Shown in pieces: positions 9,663 through 17,742 of a stretch of DNA of 64,000 nt. Within the stretch, counting starts at the first letter, position 1; every line of letters begins with the position of its first letter. Origin of the DNA: Flavobacteriales bacterium UBA1986 (GTDB lineage: Bacteria > Bacteroidota > Bacteroidia > Flavobacteriales_G > Salibacteraceae); contig DDDG01000019.1 of NCBI GenBank assembly GCA_002336245.1, positions 1-64,000 of the forward strand. Direction: 5' to 3'. Under the pieces are notes generated by a model. That model worked only from the letters and a program-made list of their open reading frames with translations. It was not told the origin of the DNA and made no database searches. Made by a program: the position numbers and the translations under genes.

Positions 9663-10778
9663 CTATGAGAAATAGTCTCTCATTTTTCGGAAGAAACTTT
9701 TTTCATCCGCTTTTGGGTTTGGACGAAAATGCTCGCTGGTTCTGAAGCCTTCAAGAATGGTTTTTTCTTCATCGTTTAGCTCAGTTGGCGTCCAAATATT
9801 TACATGCACAAGCTGGTCGCCTCGGCTGCTTCCATGAACTGAAGGGAGGCCCTTATTGCGAAGGCGAAGAATCTTGCCCGATTGTGTTCCCGCAGGAATT
9901 TTTACTTTCAACTTGCCTTCAATGCTGGGAATCTCCGCCGAGAAGCCAAGAGCAGCATCGGCAAAATTCATGTAGAGTTGGTAGTGAATTGTTTGTCCGT
10001 CGCGCTCAAATTGATTGTTCGCTTCTTCCTCAACAACCACAAGAAGATCGCCCGGAACTCCACCCATCGGACCTTCATTTCCCTTCCCACGTATGGAGAG
10101 TTGCATGCCTTCTTCAACACCAGCTGGAATATCAATTTCAACGGTTACTTCTTCTCGAATGAGACCATCGGAATTTGCGCCACCAGCCGATTTTGTAACG
10201 ACTTTTCCTGTACCGCCACAACTAGGGCAGGCACTGGAAGTTTGCATTTGTCCGAGAATGGTATTCGTAATGCGCGTAACGCTTCCGGAACCGTGGCAAG
10301 TGCTACATGTTCCAAATTCTACGTCTGGTGAATTCACCAGTTTTTGGACCTTAATTTTCTTGTGAACTCCGTTAAGAATTTCTTTCAAATTGAGCTTCAC
10401 CTTGATGCGGAGATTTGATCCTCTCCGAACAGAAGTTCGCTGTCTTCCACCACCACCAAATCCGCCAAAAGCGCCACCAAAAATATCTCCGAATTGCTCA
10501 AAGATATCGTCCATGTTCATGCCATGCCCTCCTCCGAATCCACTAGCGCCAGCGCCCATTCCTTGGTGGCCGAATCGATCGTATTGAGCTTTCTTTTGCT
10601 CGTTACTTAAAACCTCATAAGCCTCGGCAGCTTCCTTGAATTTATCTTCGGCAGCTTTATCGTCGGGGTTCTTGTCCGGATGATATTTTAAAGCCAGTTT
10701 TCGATATGCTTTTTTAATCTCAGCTTCAGTGGCTCCTTTGGAGACGCCCAATACTTCGTAAAAATCTCGTTTGGCCAT
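9663..10778 (-). CDS. dnaJ: Chaperone DnaJ with a reduced zinc region
   Basis: 371 residues, the Hsp40 co-chaperone that stimulates DnaK ATPase activity and delivers unfolded clients. J-domain at residues 4-70 with HPD at 33-35; Gly/Phe-rich linker at about 72-112; C-terminal beta-domains from about 125. Only two CxxCxGxG repeats are present (CSTCHGSG at 158-165, CPSCGGTG at 184-191), where E. coli DnaJ has four. Their spacing corresponds to repeats 2 and 3, that is zinc centre II; centre I is missing. From memory this reduced form is common in flavobacterial DnaJ. The start overlaps the grpE stop by one base, so the pair is coupled. dnaK is not in the window. Confidence 0.96.
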   Translation of the reverse strand: MAKRDFYEVLGVSKGATEAEIKKAYRKLALKYHPDKNPDDKAAEDKFKEAAEAYEVLSNEQKKAQYDRFGHQGMGAGASGFGGGHGMNMDDIFEQFGDIFGGAFGGFGGGGRQRTSVRRGSNLRIKVKLNLKEILNGVHKKIKVQKLVNSPDVEFGTCSTCHGSGSVTRITNTILGQMQTSSACPSCGGTGKVVTKSAGGANSDGLIREEVTVEIDIPAGVEEGMQLSIRGKGNEGPMGGVPGDLLVVVEEEANNQFERDGQTIHYQLYMNFADAALGFSAEIPSIEGKLKVKIPAGTQSGKILRLRNKGLPSVHGSSRGDQLVHVNIWTPTELNDEEKTILEGFRTSEHFRPNPKADEKSFFRKMRDYFS

Positions 10779-11326
10779 TATTCTCCGATTACCACTTTTG
10801 CAAAGCGAATTACTTTATCGCCCAGCATGTATCCATTTTCAATTACGTCTACAACTTTGCCTTTTTGTTTCTTGGAATCAACAGGTATTTTGGTGATGGC
10901 TTCGTGCAATTCGACGTCAAAAGGCTCTCCTAAAGCTTCAATCTTTTTGAGACCCTTGGATTTAAGAATGCCATTTAGTTTTTGAAGGACTAGTGTGTAT
11001 CCTTCCAAGGCAGCTTTAGCCGCTTTGTCCTCAATAGCTTCAGTAGCTTTCTGAGCTCTTTCAAAGTCGTCTACTGCTGGCAGTAAGTCCTTGATGATAT
11101 CTGAACTTGCAGTACTGATCATCTCCAGCTTTTCCCTTGCCGTTCTTCTTCTGAAGTTCTCAAACTCAGAATAAATTCTTAGGTACTTGTCGTTGGCCTC
11201 GGCATACTTCGTTTCCATCTCAGCGAGAGGATCGTGGTCTTCAGGACTCAACTCACCGCTAGGCTCCGAATTTCCCTCAACATCAGGCTCTGTTTCGTCT
11301 TCTTGAATCTCTTCTTCAGAAATCAT
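10778..11326 (-). CDS. grpE: Nucleotide exchange factor GrpE
   Basis: 182 residues; releases ADP from DnaK to complete the chaperone cycle. The first 35 residues are strongly acidic ([15 protein letters not shown]) and likely disordered. Residues about 38-95 form a long coiled-coil helix ([22 protein letters not shown]) and the C-terminal beta-wing region contains [15 protein letters not shown] and [16 protein letters not shown], the family signature. It shares one base with the start of dnaJ. The upstream gap to the terminator at 11395-11420 is only about 70 bases, so its promoter must be there, but I could not identify a clear -7 element or a CIRCE operator. Confidence 0.95.
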   Translation of the reverse strand: MISEEEIQEDETEPDVEGNSEPSGELSPEDHDPLAEMETKYAEANDKYLRIYSEFENFRRRTAREKLEMISTASSDIIKDLLPAVDDFERAQKATEAIEDKAAKAALEGYTLVLQKLNGILKSKGLKKIEALGEPFDVELHEAITKIPVDSKKQKGKVVDVIENGYMLGDKVIRFAKVVIGE

Positions 11327-11394
11327 GTTTAATGCTTTGTTTGAAAGTGCTTATCACAGATGCTGCCAAGTCCTTAAGTGGGACAATATGGCAT

Positions 11395-11420
11395 AAAAAA
11401 CCCCGCCACGCGGGGCCTTT
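11395..11420 (-). terminator. Rho-independent terminator after the TlpA-like gene
   Basis: On the minus strand a GC-rich hairpin with arms CCCCGC/GCGGGG (11401-11415, loop CAC) is followed by a run of six T (11400-11395). It lies 20 bases after the stop of the TlpA-like gene and separates this operon from grpE-dnaJ. Confidence 0.88.
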
Positions 11421-11439
11421 TGCAATTATGTCATTCGGT

Positions 11440-11979
11440 TTATAGTTGCTTAACCCATTTGTCGAGGGTGAGGTGCAAGTTTTGACCTCGTAAATTTTTC
11501 GCAACGATTACGCCGTTGGCGTCGATTAGGAAGTTCGTAGGTATTGCGTGAACTTGGTAATCTTTGGCTGCTTGAGATCCCCAATATTGAAGGTCGCTTA
11601 CATGATTTTCCCAGTTTAAACCATCTTGCTGGATTGCGTTTACCCAAGCGGTTTTAGATCGATCTAGTGAAACGTTGTAGACCACAAAAGACTTGGCATT
11701 CTTGATTTTAGCCTTGTTGTATTTGTTGTAGGCTGAGACTACGTTTGGGTTCTCTCGTCTACAGGGTCCACACCAAGAAGCCCAAAAATCAACTAGGACT
11801 AAGTTTCCTCTAAGTGAACTCAATGGAACTTCCTTTCCATCAGGATTTTTTAAGTTGATTTCAGGAGCTACATTCCCGACATTGATACCTACTTCTTGCG
11901 CTGTTAAGATGGAAGTAAAACTGATCATGCTGAACAATACAGCAAAGACTCCCAGGTATTTTAATAGTTGATTTTTCAT
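11440..11979 (-). CDS. TlpA-like secreted thioredoxin-fold oxidoreductase
   Basis: 179 residues. Signal peptide at residues 1-28 (LLKYLGVFAVLFSMISFTSI, cut near TAQ). The mature part is an AhpC-TSA/TlpA-like thioredoxin fold: VAPEINLKNPDGKEVPLSSLRG, then the active site WASWCGPC with Cys70 and Cys73, then the cis-Pro loop HAIPTNFLID. Such proteins reduce disulfides or haem-binding cysteines in the periplasm. It is the last gene of the DUF4290-murA group, 9 bases after murA, and a strong terminator follows. Nothing nearby shows a link to cytochrome c maturation, so the partner is unknown. Confidence 0.9.
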   Translation of the reverse strand: MKNQLLKYLGVFAVLFSMISFTSILTAQEVGINVGNVAPEINLKNPDGKEVPLSSLRGNLVLVDFWASWCGPCRRENPNVVSAYNKYNKAKIKNAKSFVVYNVSLDRSKTAWVNAIQQDGLNWENHVSDLQYWGSQAAKDYQVHAIPTNFLIDANGVIVAKNLRGQNLHLTLDKWVKQL

Positions 11980-11988
11980 GCTATGATT

Positions 11989-13302
11989 CTAATTAGTATC
12001 CAATCGTTTAATGCTCGCTCCAAGTGCATTGAGGCGTTCATCAATCTTGAAATAACCTCGATCGATTTGTTCGATGTTGTGAATCGAACTGGTGCCTTCA
12101 GCCGACATTGCAGCGATTAGCAAAGATACACCCGCCCGAATGTCGGGAGATGTCATCTCTATGCCTCTTAAGGCAGTTTTTCGATTCAATCCAATTACGG
12201 TAGCGCGATGCGGATCACACAATATGATCTGTGCTCCCATATCAATCAGCTTGTCCACAAAGAACAATCGCGACTCAAACATCTTTTGGTGTATCAATAC
12301 ACTGCCTTTTGCTTGAGTAGCTATAACCAACACAATGCTCAATAGGTCTGGTGTGAAGCCTGGCCAAGGAGCATCCGAAATTGTCAAAATCGATCCGTCA
12401 ATGAACGTTTCTATGACATACTCTTCCTGTGCTGGAACATAGATGTCATCACCTCTACGTTCAAGTTTAATGCCAAGCTTTTTAAAGACATTTGGAATGA
12501 CTCCAAGGTCATCGTAACTAACATTTTTAATTGTGAGTTCCGATTGGGTCATCGCTGCCAATCCTATCATACTCCCAATTTCAATCATATCTGGGAGGAC
12601 TCTGTGTGAGCACCCATTGAGGCGTTCTACACCCTCAATAATTAAGAGGTTGGAGCCCACTCCAGATATTTTGGCTCCCATGGAATTCAATATCTTACAC
12701 AACTGCTGAATGTAAGGCTCACATGCAGCGTTGAATATTTCTGTTCTTCCTTTGGCGAGCACGGCAGCCATAAGTATGTTTGCCGTTCCTGTTACAGAGG
12801 CTTCTTCAAGCAGCATTTTCGCACCGGAAAGTCGTTTCGCTTCGGCCCGGTAAAAATTGGTGTCGGCGTCGTAATTAAAGTCGGCACCTAAATTTTGGAA
12901 ACCAATGAAGTGGGTGTCAAGTCGGCGCCGTCCGATTTTATCCCCGCCTGGTTTAGGGATGTATCCTTTCCCAAATCTACCAAGCATAGGTCCTACGATC
13001 ATAATGGAGCCTCGCAAGCCCGACCCGCTTTCCCTGAACCGTGGACTTTCTAAATAGTCTATGTCGACCTCATCAGCCTTAAACGTAAAGTCACCATCCC
13101 CGTTGCGAGTTACTTTAACAGAAAGTTCGCGGAGAAGGTCAATCAGTTTGTTGACATCTCGGATTTCGGGAATGTTGGTGATTCGAACGTCTTCTTCAGT
13201 AAGAAGAACTGCGCAAAGGATTTGTAAGGCCTCGTTTTTTGCTCCTTGGCAGTGAAATTCACCTTGTATTTGGTGACCTCCTTCAATTTCGAACGTAGAC
13301 AT
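11989..13302 (-). CDS. murA: UDP-N-acetylglucosamine 1-carboxyvinyltransferase with Asp at the Cys115 position
   Basis: 437 residues, the usual length for MurA, which transfers enolpyruvate from PEP to UDP-GlcNAc as the first committed step of peptidoglycan synthesis in the cytoplasm. The N-terminal GAKNEAL motif (20-26) and the double EPSP-synthase fold are clear. In the catalytic loop the sequence is PKPGGDKIGRRR, so the residue matching E. coli Cys115 is Asp121. In other bacteria this Cys-to-Asp change keeps activity and prevents covalent inactivation by fosfomycin, so intrinsic tolerance is expected. The start directly abuts the stop of the DUF4290 gene and the tlpA-like gene follows after 9 bases. 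Confidence 0.95.
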   Translation of the reverse strand: MSTFEIEGGHQIQGEFHCQGAKNEALQILCAVLLTEEDVRITNIPEIRDVNKLIDLLRELSVKVTRNGDGDFTFKADEVDIDYLESPRFRESGSGLRGSIMIVGPMLGRFGKGYIPKPGGDKIGRRRLDTHFIGFQNLGADFNYDADTNFYRAEAKRLSGAKMLLEEASVTGTANILMAAVLAKGRTEIFNAACEPYIQQLCKILNSMGAKISGVGSNLLIIEGVERLNGCSHRVLPDMIEIGSMIGLAAMTQSELTIKNVSYDDLGVIPNVFKKLGIKLERRGDDIYVPAQEEYVIETFIDGSILTISDAPWPGFTPDLLSIVLVIATQAKGSVLIHQKMFESRLFFVDKLIDMGAQIILCDPHRATVIGLNRKTALRGIEMTSPDIRAGVSLLIAAMSAEGTSSIHNIEQIDRGYFKIDERLNALGASIKRLDTN

Positions 13303-13932
13303 TTATTGCTGTGGTTTTCTGAATGGGCGTTTGCGGCTTTTACCTTTTTTATGCGCTGGTTTTTTCTTGTTGAGGTTGGAGCCGAGAATGGATCTTGTCG
13401 ATTCAAATTGAAATTCTGGGTCGACCTTTAATTGGCCGTCCGACATTTTTCCAAGCTGCTCAACAATTACTTCGTCGTTTACAGAGTCGCGATTCCAATT
13501 GAGATACGCTCGTTTCATCATATTGGCGATGGATCTTACCAATTCCATTTTTTCTTCCCCTTCGGGCATTTCGATCGCGCTTTTGATGTAGCCAGGAATG
13601 CTTTTTCCATAGTGCTTATACTTCATGTTTCCGTCAGGATAAGCAATGCGTTCCGGTCGTTTCTTCGCAGATTCAGCATCCGGAATTGGGTACGGACACT
13701 CAACATCTAATTTGAACTCACTCATAATAAACAGGTGGTCCCAGAGAATGTGTGTGTACTCTGCAATGTCGCGAAGCTGGGGGTTAAGCTGCCCCATCAC
13801 TCGAATGATTTCTTCTGCAGCAAGGTTGCGTTGAGCCCGATCTTCTAAGCTCAATGCATGTTGAATCATCTTTTCAACATTTCTTCCATATTCCGGAAGT
13901 TTCACGTCTTCGCGGCTTGTGTTGTATTCCAT
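13303..13932 (-). CDS. DUF4290 family protein
   Basis: 209 residues, cytoplasmic, no signal or membrane segment. The opening MEYNTSREDVKLPEYGRN and the stretches LRDIAEYTHILWDHLFIMS and YPDGNMKYKHYGKSI fit the DUF4290 family, which as far as I know is limited to Bacteroidota. The last 25 residues are very basic (KKKPAHKKGKSRKRPFRKP), suggesting contact with nucleic acid or the ribosome. It heads the murA operon and its stop touches the murA start, a linkage I recall from other Bacteroidota. Function unknown. Confidence 0.85.
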   Translation of the reverse strand: MEYNTSREDVKLPEYGRNVEKMIQHALSLEDRAQRNLAAEEIIRVMGQLNPQLRDIAEYTHILWDHLFIMSEFKLDVECPYPIPDAESAKKRPERIAYPDGNMKYKHYGKSIPGYIKSAIEMPEGEEKMELVRSIANMMKRAYLNWNRDSVNDEVIVEQLGKMSDGQLKVDPEFQFESTRSILGSNLNKKKPAHKKGKSRKRPFRKPQQ

Positions 13933-13950
13933 CTACTTGATATTGAGGGT

Positions 13951-13958
13951 CAAATTTA
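13951..13958 (-). promoter_or_regulatory. Candidate -7 element of the DUF4290-murA operon
   Basis: On the minus strand TAAATTTG matches TAnnTTTG fully, 19 bases before the ATG at 13932. No matching -33 TTG was found, and the element lies in the short gap after the helicase gene. Confidence 0.45.
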
Positions 13959-13972
13959 GCCTTTTTGAAGTG

Positions 13973-16276
13973 CTAAGAGGATTTTAAAACTGTGAGCTGT
14001 GCAAACTTCAATAAGAGTTGTTTTTCACCCTTTCCTTCGAAGTTGATTGTCGCCTTTCTGCTTTCTGGGTTTCCTTCCACACGGATTACTTTCCCTTTAC
14101 CAAATCGTTGATGCTCAACTTCCATTCCTGGGCTGAGGTCGCTTGGGCCTTGCGCTCGACCTAGGTTTGGTCGACTTCCGCTCTCCGACATCCTCACCAA
14201 TTTTCGATTGGGCGCTGGGTTTATACTTGGGGTTGCCCTTGTGGGAGTTTTCGTCAGACGCTTTACCTGCCTGCTGTCCGAGCCAGAAGGTGAAAAAGAT
14301 TCTTTTGAAGGAGGTGTGCTGATGAATGAAGAATCAATTTCCTCCAAGAACCGACTTGGTTCGCAGTAGATGAGGTTGCCCCATTTATATCGCGTAAGCG
14401 CATATGACAGGTAGGCCTTTTTCTCAGCGCGAGTGAGCGCAACGTAAAAAAGTCGACGTTCTTCTTCGAGTTCCGAACGTGTTCCAGTACTCATTTGAGA
14501 AGGGAATAGGTTTTCTTCTAGTCCCACGATGAATACGTATGGAAATTCAAGTCCTTTTGCACTGTGTACGGTCATCAAGCCAACTCGGTCGGAGTCGTTT
14601 TTATCGTCTTTGTCTTGGTCAGTTAGTAGGGCGACGTCCTGCATGAAATCAGCCAAATAACGCACTTCACCTTCAGGTGCGGAGTCGGTGAACTCTTTGA
14701 TTCCAGCCAACAACTCCTGAATGTTTTCATAACGGCTGACACCCTCAATGGTCTTATCTTGATAGAGTTCTCGAAGGATTCCTGAAGAAGCTGCCATCTT
14801 ACTCGCAAGTTCGTAGGCGTTTTCAGTTTCTAGAGTTCCTTCAAACGACCGAATCATGTTAATGAACTCGGAAAGCTTCGTAATGGTCCCGCTGTTGAGT
14901 CCTCGAGGGTTGGCGAGCAACTGCAGAATTCCATCCCAAATACTAACTCCTTGCTCGCTCGAGAAAACGGTAATCCGATCAATCGTGGTTTGGCCCAAAC
15001 CTCTTTTCGGATAATTGATGACGCGCCGCAGCGCTTCTTCATCCTTGTGGTTGACCAACAATCTGAAATAAGCGAGAATGTCTTTTATTTCCTTGCGCTG
15101 ATAAAAGGATAGCCCGCCGTAAATTCGGTAAGGAATATTGAGTTTTCGCAGCGCCTCTTCCATGGCCCTTGACTGGGCATTGGTTCGGTATAAAATCGCG
15201 AAATCGGAGTTGGCCGCTTGCTCCTCGCTGCGAGTTCGGTAGATCTCGTCAGCAATAGCTCGACCTTCTTCATTATCGCTTCTTGCCCGGATAAGTTGAA
15301 TGGAATCTCCAGTCGCGTTCTGGGTCCAGACATTTTTATCTAGTTGCTCTTTGTTCTTGGCAATAATTGAATTTGCAGCACCTACAATCGTCTGAGTGGA
15401 TCGGTAATTCTGTTCTAATTTGTAGGTTGCCGTATCTTGATAATCGCGCTTAAAATTCAAGATGTTCTGAATGTTCGCCCCCCTAAAAGCATAGATGCTT
15501 TGAGCATCGTCACCTACTACGCAAATATTCTCGTAACGTGCAGCGAGTCGCTTTAGAATGATGGCTTGAGCGAAATTGGTATCCTGAAACTCATCTACCA
15601 TGATGTATTTGAATTTCTCTTGGTATTTGAGGAGAGCTTCTGGTGAATTCTTCAGTAAAACGTTGGTTTTGAAGAGAAGGTCATCAAAATCCATCGCCCC
15701 AGAATTGAAGCACCTTTTTTCGTAGCGGCGGTAGATTTCGCTCAACTGCGGGCGCTTCGCACTTGCGTCTTCCTGAAGCAGAATGCTTTGATTGGCATAG
15801 TCCGCAGCAGTTAGAAGGTTGTTTTTTGCGGCGCTAATGCGATTATGAACGATGGATACTTTGTAGACTTTATCGTCCAATTTAAGCTCCTTTGTAATGA
15901 TGTTCTTGAGAAGGCTTCGTGAATCGGCGGTGTCGTAAATCGTGAAATTTTTAGGGTAGCCAATGCGATCGGCTTCGTTTCGAAGTATACGAGCAAAAAC
16001 AGAATGAAAGGTCCCCATCCAGAGGGCTTTTGCGTCAGAGGGGCCTACAATTCGACTAATGCGTTCCTTCATCTCTCTAGCCGCCTTATTAGTAAAGGTC
16101 AATGCCAGAATGTTGTAAGGGTCGATTCCTTTATGAATCAAATGCGCAATCCGATAGGTGAGTACTCGGGTCTTGCCAGATCCGGCGCCCGCAATAACCA
16201 TCAATGGGCCTTCGATGTGTTCGACGGCTTTGCGTTGAACCGGGTTTAATTCGTCAAGATAATTTGTTGAAGACAT
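13973..16276 (-). CDS. UvrD/PcrA/Rep-type superfamily 1A DNA helicase
   Basis: 767 residues. The SF1A helicase motifs are in order: Q motif LNPVQRKAV, Walker A AGAGSGKTR (near residue 31), motif Ia LTFTNKAAREM, Walker B IMVDEFQDTN, motif III VVGDDAQSIYAFRGA, motif IV QNYRSTQTI, motif V VGLMTVHSAKGLEFP and motif VI ALTRAEKKAYLSY. The C-terminal 120 residues are Ser/Pro/Arg-rich and end in a Tudor-like module (GMEVEHQRFGKGKVIRVEG), as in PcrA, where it contacts RNA polymerase. Likely roles are nucleotide excision and mismatch repair and removal of stalled complexes. Sequence alone does not separate UvrD from PcrA. It is transcribed away from the peptide cluster. Confidence 0.93.
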   Translation of the reverse strand: MSSTNYLDELNPVQRKAVEHIEGPLMVIAGAGSGKTRVLTYRIAHLIHKGIDPYNILALTFTNKAAREMKERISRIVGPSDAKALWMGTFHSVFARILRNEADRIGYPKNFTIYDTADSRSLLKNIITKELKLDDKVYKVSIVHNRISAAKNNLLTAADYANQSILLQEDASAKRPQLSEIYRRYEKRCFNSGAMDFDDLLFKTNVLLKNSPEALLKYQEKFKYIMVDEFQDTNFAQAIILKRLAARYENICVVGDDAQSIYAFRGANIQNILNFKRDYQDTATYKLEQNYRSTQTIVGAANSIIAKNKEQLDKNVWTQNATGDSIQLIRARSDNEEGRAIADEIYRTRSEEQAANSDFAILYRTNAQSRAMEEALRKLNIPYRIYGGLSFYQRKEIKDILAYFRLLVNHKDEEALRRVINYPKRGLGQTTIDRITVFSSEQGVSIWDGILQLLANPRGLNSGTITKLSEFINMIRSFEGTLETENAYELASKMAASSGILRELYQDKTIEGVSRYENIQELLAGIKEFTDSAPEGEVRYLADFMQDVALLTDQDKDDKNDSDRVGLMTVHSAKGLEFPYVFIVGLEENLFPSQMSTGTRSELEEERRLFYVALTRAEKKAYLSYALTRYKWGNLIYCEPSRFLEEIDSSFISTPPSKESFSPSGSDSRQVKRLTKTPTRATPSINPAPNRKLVRMSESGSRPNLGRAQGPSDLSPGMEVEHQRFGKGKVIRVEGNPESRKATINFEGKGEKQLLLKFAQLTVLKSS

Positions 16277-16543
16277 CTAAGCACAAAGAAAGTAAAGATG
16301 CTTTCGGAGGCTTTCCTTGGCCTTCATTAATAATCAACAGTTTCAAAAGGTCGCGGTCATTGCTTTAAACGCAATTGCATAATTCGTTGTGGGAATACTA
16401 AACTTCTCTGAAAGCTTTTGTCCGTCTGCTTTTGAGCACTTGATTTATTGGGCAGCTTTAGAAATCAATCACTTAGCTTAACTGCAAAAGCGTGCATTTC
16501 ATCGAAGCTTATGCTTAAAATTGTTGATCGATTGGAAGAGATT
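16277..16543. other. Divergent intergenic region before the peptide cluster
   Basis: Between the helicase start and the first peptide block there are about 270 bases with no supportable gene. The stretch is AT-rich. It must hold the helicase promoter, but no full TAnnTTTG was found on the minus strand. No repeat element or tRNA was seen. Confidence 0.5.
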
Positions 16544-16593
16544 TCCTAATTTAGGGTTCTCAAAGTGATACACAATATCTAAACTATAAGAAC
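16544..16593 (+). promoter_or_regulatory. Conserved upstream block of peptide gene 1
   Basis: The 50 bases before the ATG are nearly the same as those before peptide genes 2 and 3. Shared parts are TAATTTAG, TTCTCAA, TGATACA and the AT-rich leader ATCTAAACTATAAGAAC (identical to that of gene 3). The -7-like octamer reads TCAAAGTG here, weaker than the TCAATTTG of the other two copies. Conservation outside the coding region points to a promoter or a common regulator site. Confidence 0.6.
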
Positions 16594-16836
16594 ATGTCAG
16601 ACAATAAGAAAGAATTAAACGACTCAGAATTAGAAAACGTAAGCGGTGGAGCAGGATTGGTTCTTCCAGATTACATGCAAGGAATGTCAAAGCAAGAAAT
16701 CGGACAGGTTATGCGTGATCCAGATTTCGTTGGTACACCAGAATGGCAAGAGATCATGGACCTAAACTCAGACAGAGTTAGCAAAATGGACGATCGTCGT
16801 GAAGCTCGCAGAGCAAACCTAGGTCGCGACCAGTAG
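16594..16836 (+). CDS. Double-glycine peptide precursor 1
   Basis: 80 residues. Leader of 19 residues ending in LENVSGG, with Leu at -12 and -7, Val at -4 and Gly-Gly at -2/-1, the canonical pattern recognised by C39 peptidase exporters. The 61-residue product starts AGLVLPDYM, contains MSKQEIGQVMRDPDFVGTPEW and ends in a basic helix-like tail (DDRREARRANLGRDQ). It has no Cys and few Ser/Thr, so thioether or disulfide crosslinks are excluded. It is closely similar to precursors 2 and 3, which suggests local duplication. The exporter operon begins 1.3 kb downstream. No family name is known to me; exported bacteriocin, signal or structural peptide are open options. Confidence 0.85.
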   Translation: MSDNKKELNDSELENVSGGAGLVLPDYMQGMSKQEIGQVMRDPDFVGTPEWQEIMDLNSDRVSKMDDRREARRANLGRDQ

Positions 16837-16856
16837 ACTTCCAAAAACTTAAAAGG

Positions 16857-16889
16857 AAACCCTTGCAGCTGAGCTGTGAGGGTTTTTTT
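16857..16889 (+). terminator. Terminator of peptide gene 1
   Basis: Inverted repeat AAACCCT ... AGGGTTT (16857-16863 with 16879-16885), a further CAGCTGAGCTG stem inside, then four more T. It lies 20 bases after the stop and differs in sequence from the terminators of genes 2 and 3. Confidence 0.8.
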
Positions 16890-16989
16890 ATGCCTGCAAA
16901 TCAAGCTTTTGCACTTGCCGGTTTTAATCGGACAAATCTGGGCTTTGGTCGAAGGCTCTATGTAAGGTCGATGAATATTGAGGTGAATT

Positions 16990-17042
16990 TCTTAATTTAG
17001 GATTCTCAATTTGATACATAACAACAATCTAAATAGAACAAC
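16990..17042 (+). promoter_or_regulatory. Conserved upstream block of peptide gene 2
   Basis: Second copy of the block, with CTTAATTTAGGATTCTCAA followed by TTTGATACATAAC. The octamer TCAATTTG (17006-17013) is one base from the Bacteroidota -7 consensus and would place the transcription start about 20-25 bases before the ATG. No -33 TTG is at the right distance. Confidence 0.6.
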
Positions 17043-17279
17043 ATGTCAGATAAAAATAAAGTAGAGCTTACAGATTCAGATCTTGAAGATATCAGCGGAG
17101 GAGCATGGAACCTTCCAGATTACATGCAAGGAATGTCAAAGCAAGAAATCGGACAGGTTATGCGTGATCCAGATTTCGTTGGCAGCCCAGAGTGGCAAGA
17201 GATTATTGATCTTAATCAAGATCAGTTGCAAAAGAGAGACGAGAGACGTGAAGCTCGTCGTGCGATGGGTACAAAATAA
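17043..17279 (+). CDS. Double-glycine peptide precursor 2
   Basis: 78 residues: a 20-residue leader (MSDKNKVELTDSDLEDISGG) and a 58-residue product starting AWNLPDYM. The stretch MSKQEIGQVMRDPDFVG is identical to precursor 1 at protein level and nearly so in DNA. After SPEWQEIIDLN the tail alternates acidic and basic residues (QKRDERREARRAMGTK), as in a single charged helix. Cys-free. Leu-12, Leu-7, Ile-4 and Gly-Gly fit C39 peptidase processing. It is flanked by its own conserved upstream block and its own terminator, so it should be made from a monocistronic message. Function unknown. Confidence 0.85.
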   Translation: MSDKNKVELTDSDLEDISGGAWNLPDYMQGMSKQEIGQVMRDPDFVGSPEWQEIIDLNQDQLQKRDERREARRAMGTK

Positions 17280-17304
17280 GCCTCGCATTTTCAACAGCTA
17301 AAAG

Positions 17305-17330
17305 AGCCTTCTGTTTCAGAGGGCTTTTTT
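17305..17330 (+). terminator. Terminator of peptide gene 2
   Basis: Stem AGCCTTCTG (17305-17313), loop TTT, returning arm CAGAGGGCT (17317-17325) with one G-T pair, then a T run to 17330. The same hairpin recurs after gene 3. Confidence 0.88.
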
Positions 17331-17430
17331 ATGTCTGCAAATTAGGCATTTATGCTTAGAGGATTTTAATCGGATAAAACTGAACGTTGGTCGAAGGCCA
17401 GGAAAAATTAGATTGAAACTGAAAAGGAAT

Positions 17431-17480
17431 TCTTAATTTAGAATTCTCAATTTGATACATAACATCTAAACTATAAGAAC
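17431..17480 (+). promoter_or_regulatory. Conserved upstream block of peptide gene 3
   Basis: Third copy: TCTTAATTTAGAATTCTCAA then TTTGATACATAACATC and the leader AACTATAAGAAC. TCAATTTG lies at 17447-17454. The copy is closest to that of gene 2 in its upper half and to gene 1 in the last 17 bases. Confidence 0.6.
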
Positions 17481-17717
17481 ATGTCAGATAAAAACAAAGT
17501 AGAGCTTTCGGAATCAGATCTAGAAGAAATCAGCGGTGGAGCATGGACTCTTCCTGATTACATGAAGGATATGTCAAAGCAAGAAATCGGTCAGGTTATG
17601 CGTAATCCAGATTTCGTAGGAAGCCCAGAGTGGCAAGAGATTATTGACCTAAACTCAGATCAACTGCAAAAAAGAGACGAGAGACGTGCTTCTCGTCGTG
17701 CGATGGGAACAAAATAA
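17481..17717 (+). CDS. Double-glycine peptide precursor 3
   Basis: 78 residues, a near twin of precursor 2: leader MSDKNKVELSESDLEEISGG and a 58-residue product starting AWTLPDYMKDMSKQEIGQ. It differs from precursor 2 in a few positions (KD for QG after LPDYM, RNPDF for RDPDF, RASRR for REARR). Cys-free. Leader positions -12, -7, -4, -2 and -1 are as expected for cleavage by the C39-type transporter encoded at 20983-23187. Most changes among the copies are conservative, suggesting selection for the product sequence rather than decay. Confidence 0.85.
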   Translation: MSDKNKVELSESDLEEISGGAWTLPDYMKDMSKQEIGQVMRNPDFVGSPEWQEIIDLNSDQLQKRDERRASRRAMGTK

Positions 17718-17742
17718 TCCCCGCATTTTCAACAGCTAAAAG

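Noticed and set aside
9785..10365. Three plus-strand frames of 116-149 codons opposite dnaJ
   Set aside because: They lie fully antisense to a highly conserved gene and read as low-complexity translations of its Gly-rich part.
16499..16904. Two minus-strand frames (63 and 77 codons) overlapping peptide gene 1
   Set aside because: They are antisense to the duplicated peptide unit, and equivalent frames are not kept in the other copies.
17083..17301. 72-codon plus-strand frame overlapping peptide gene 2
   Set aside because: Out-of-frame shadow; it is not maintained in the copies at genes 1 and 3.
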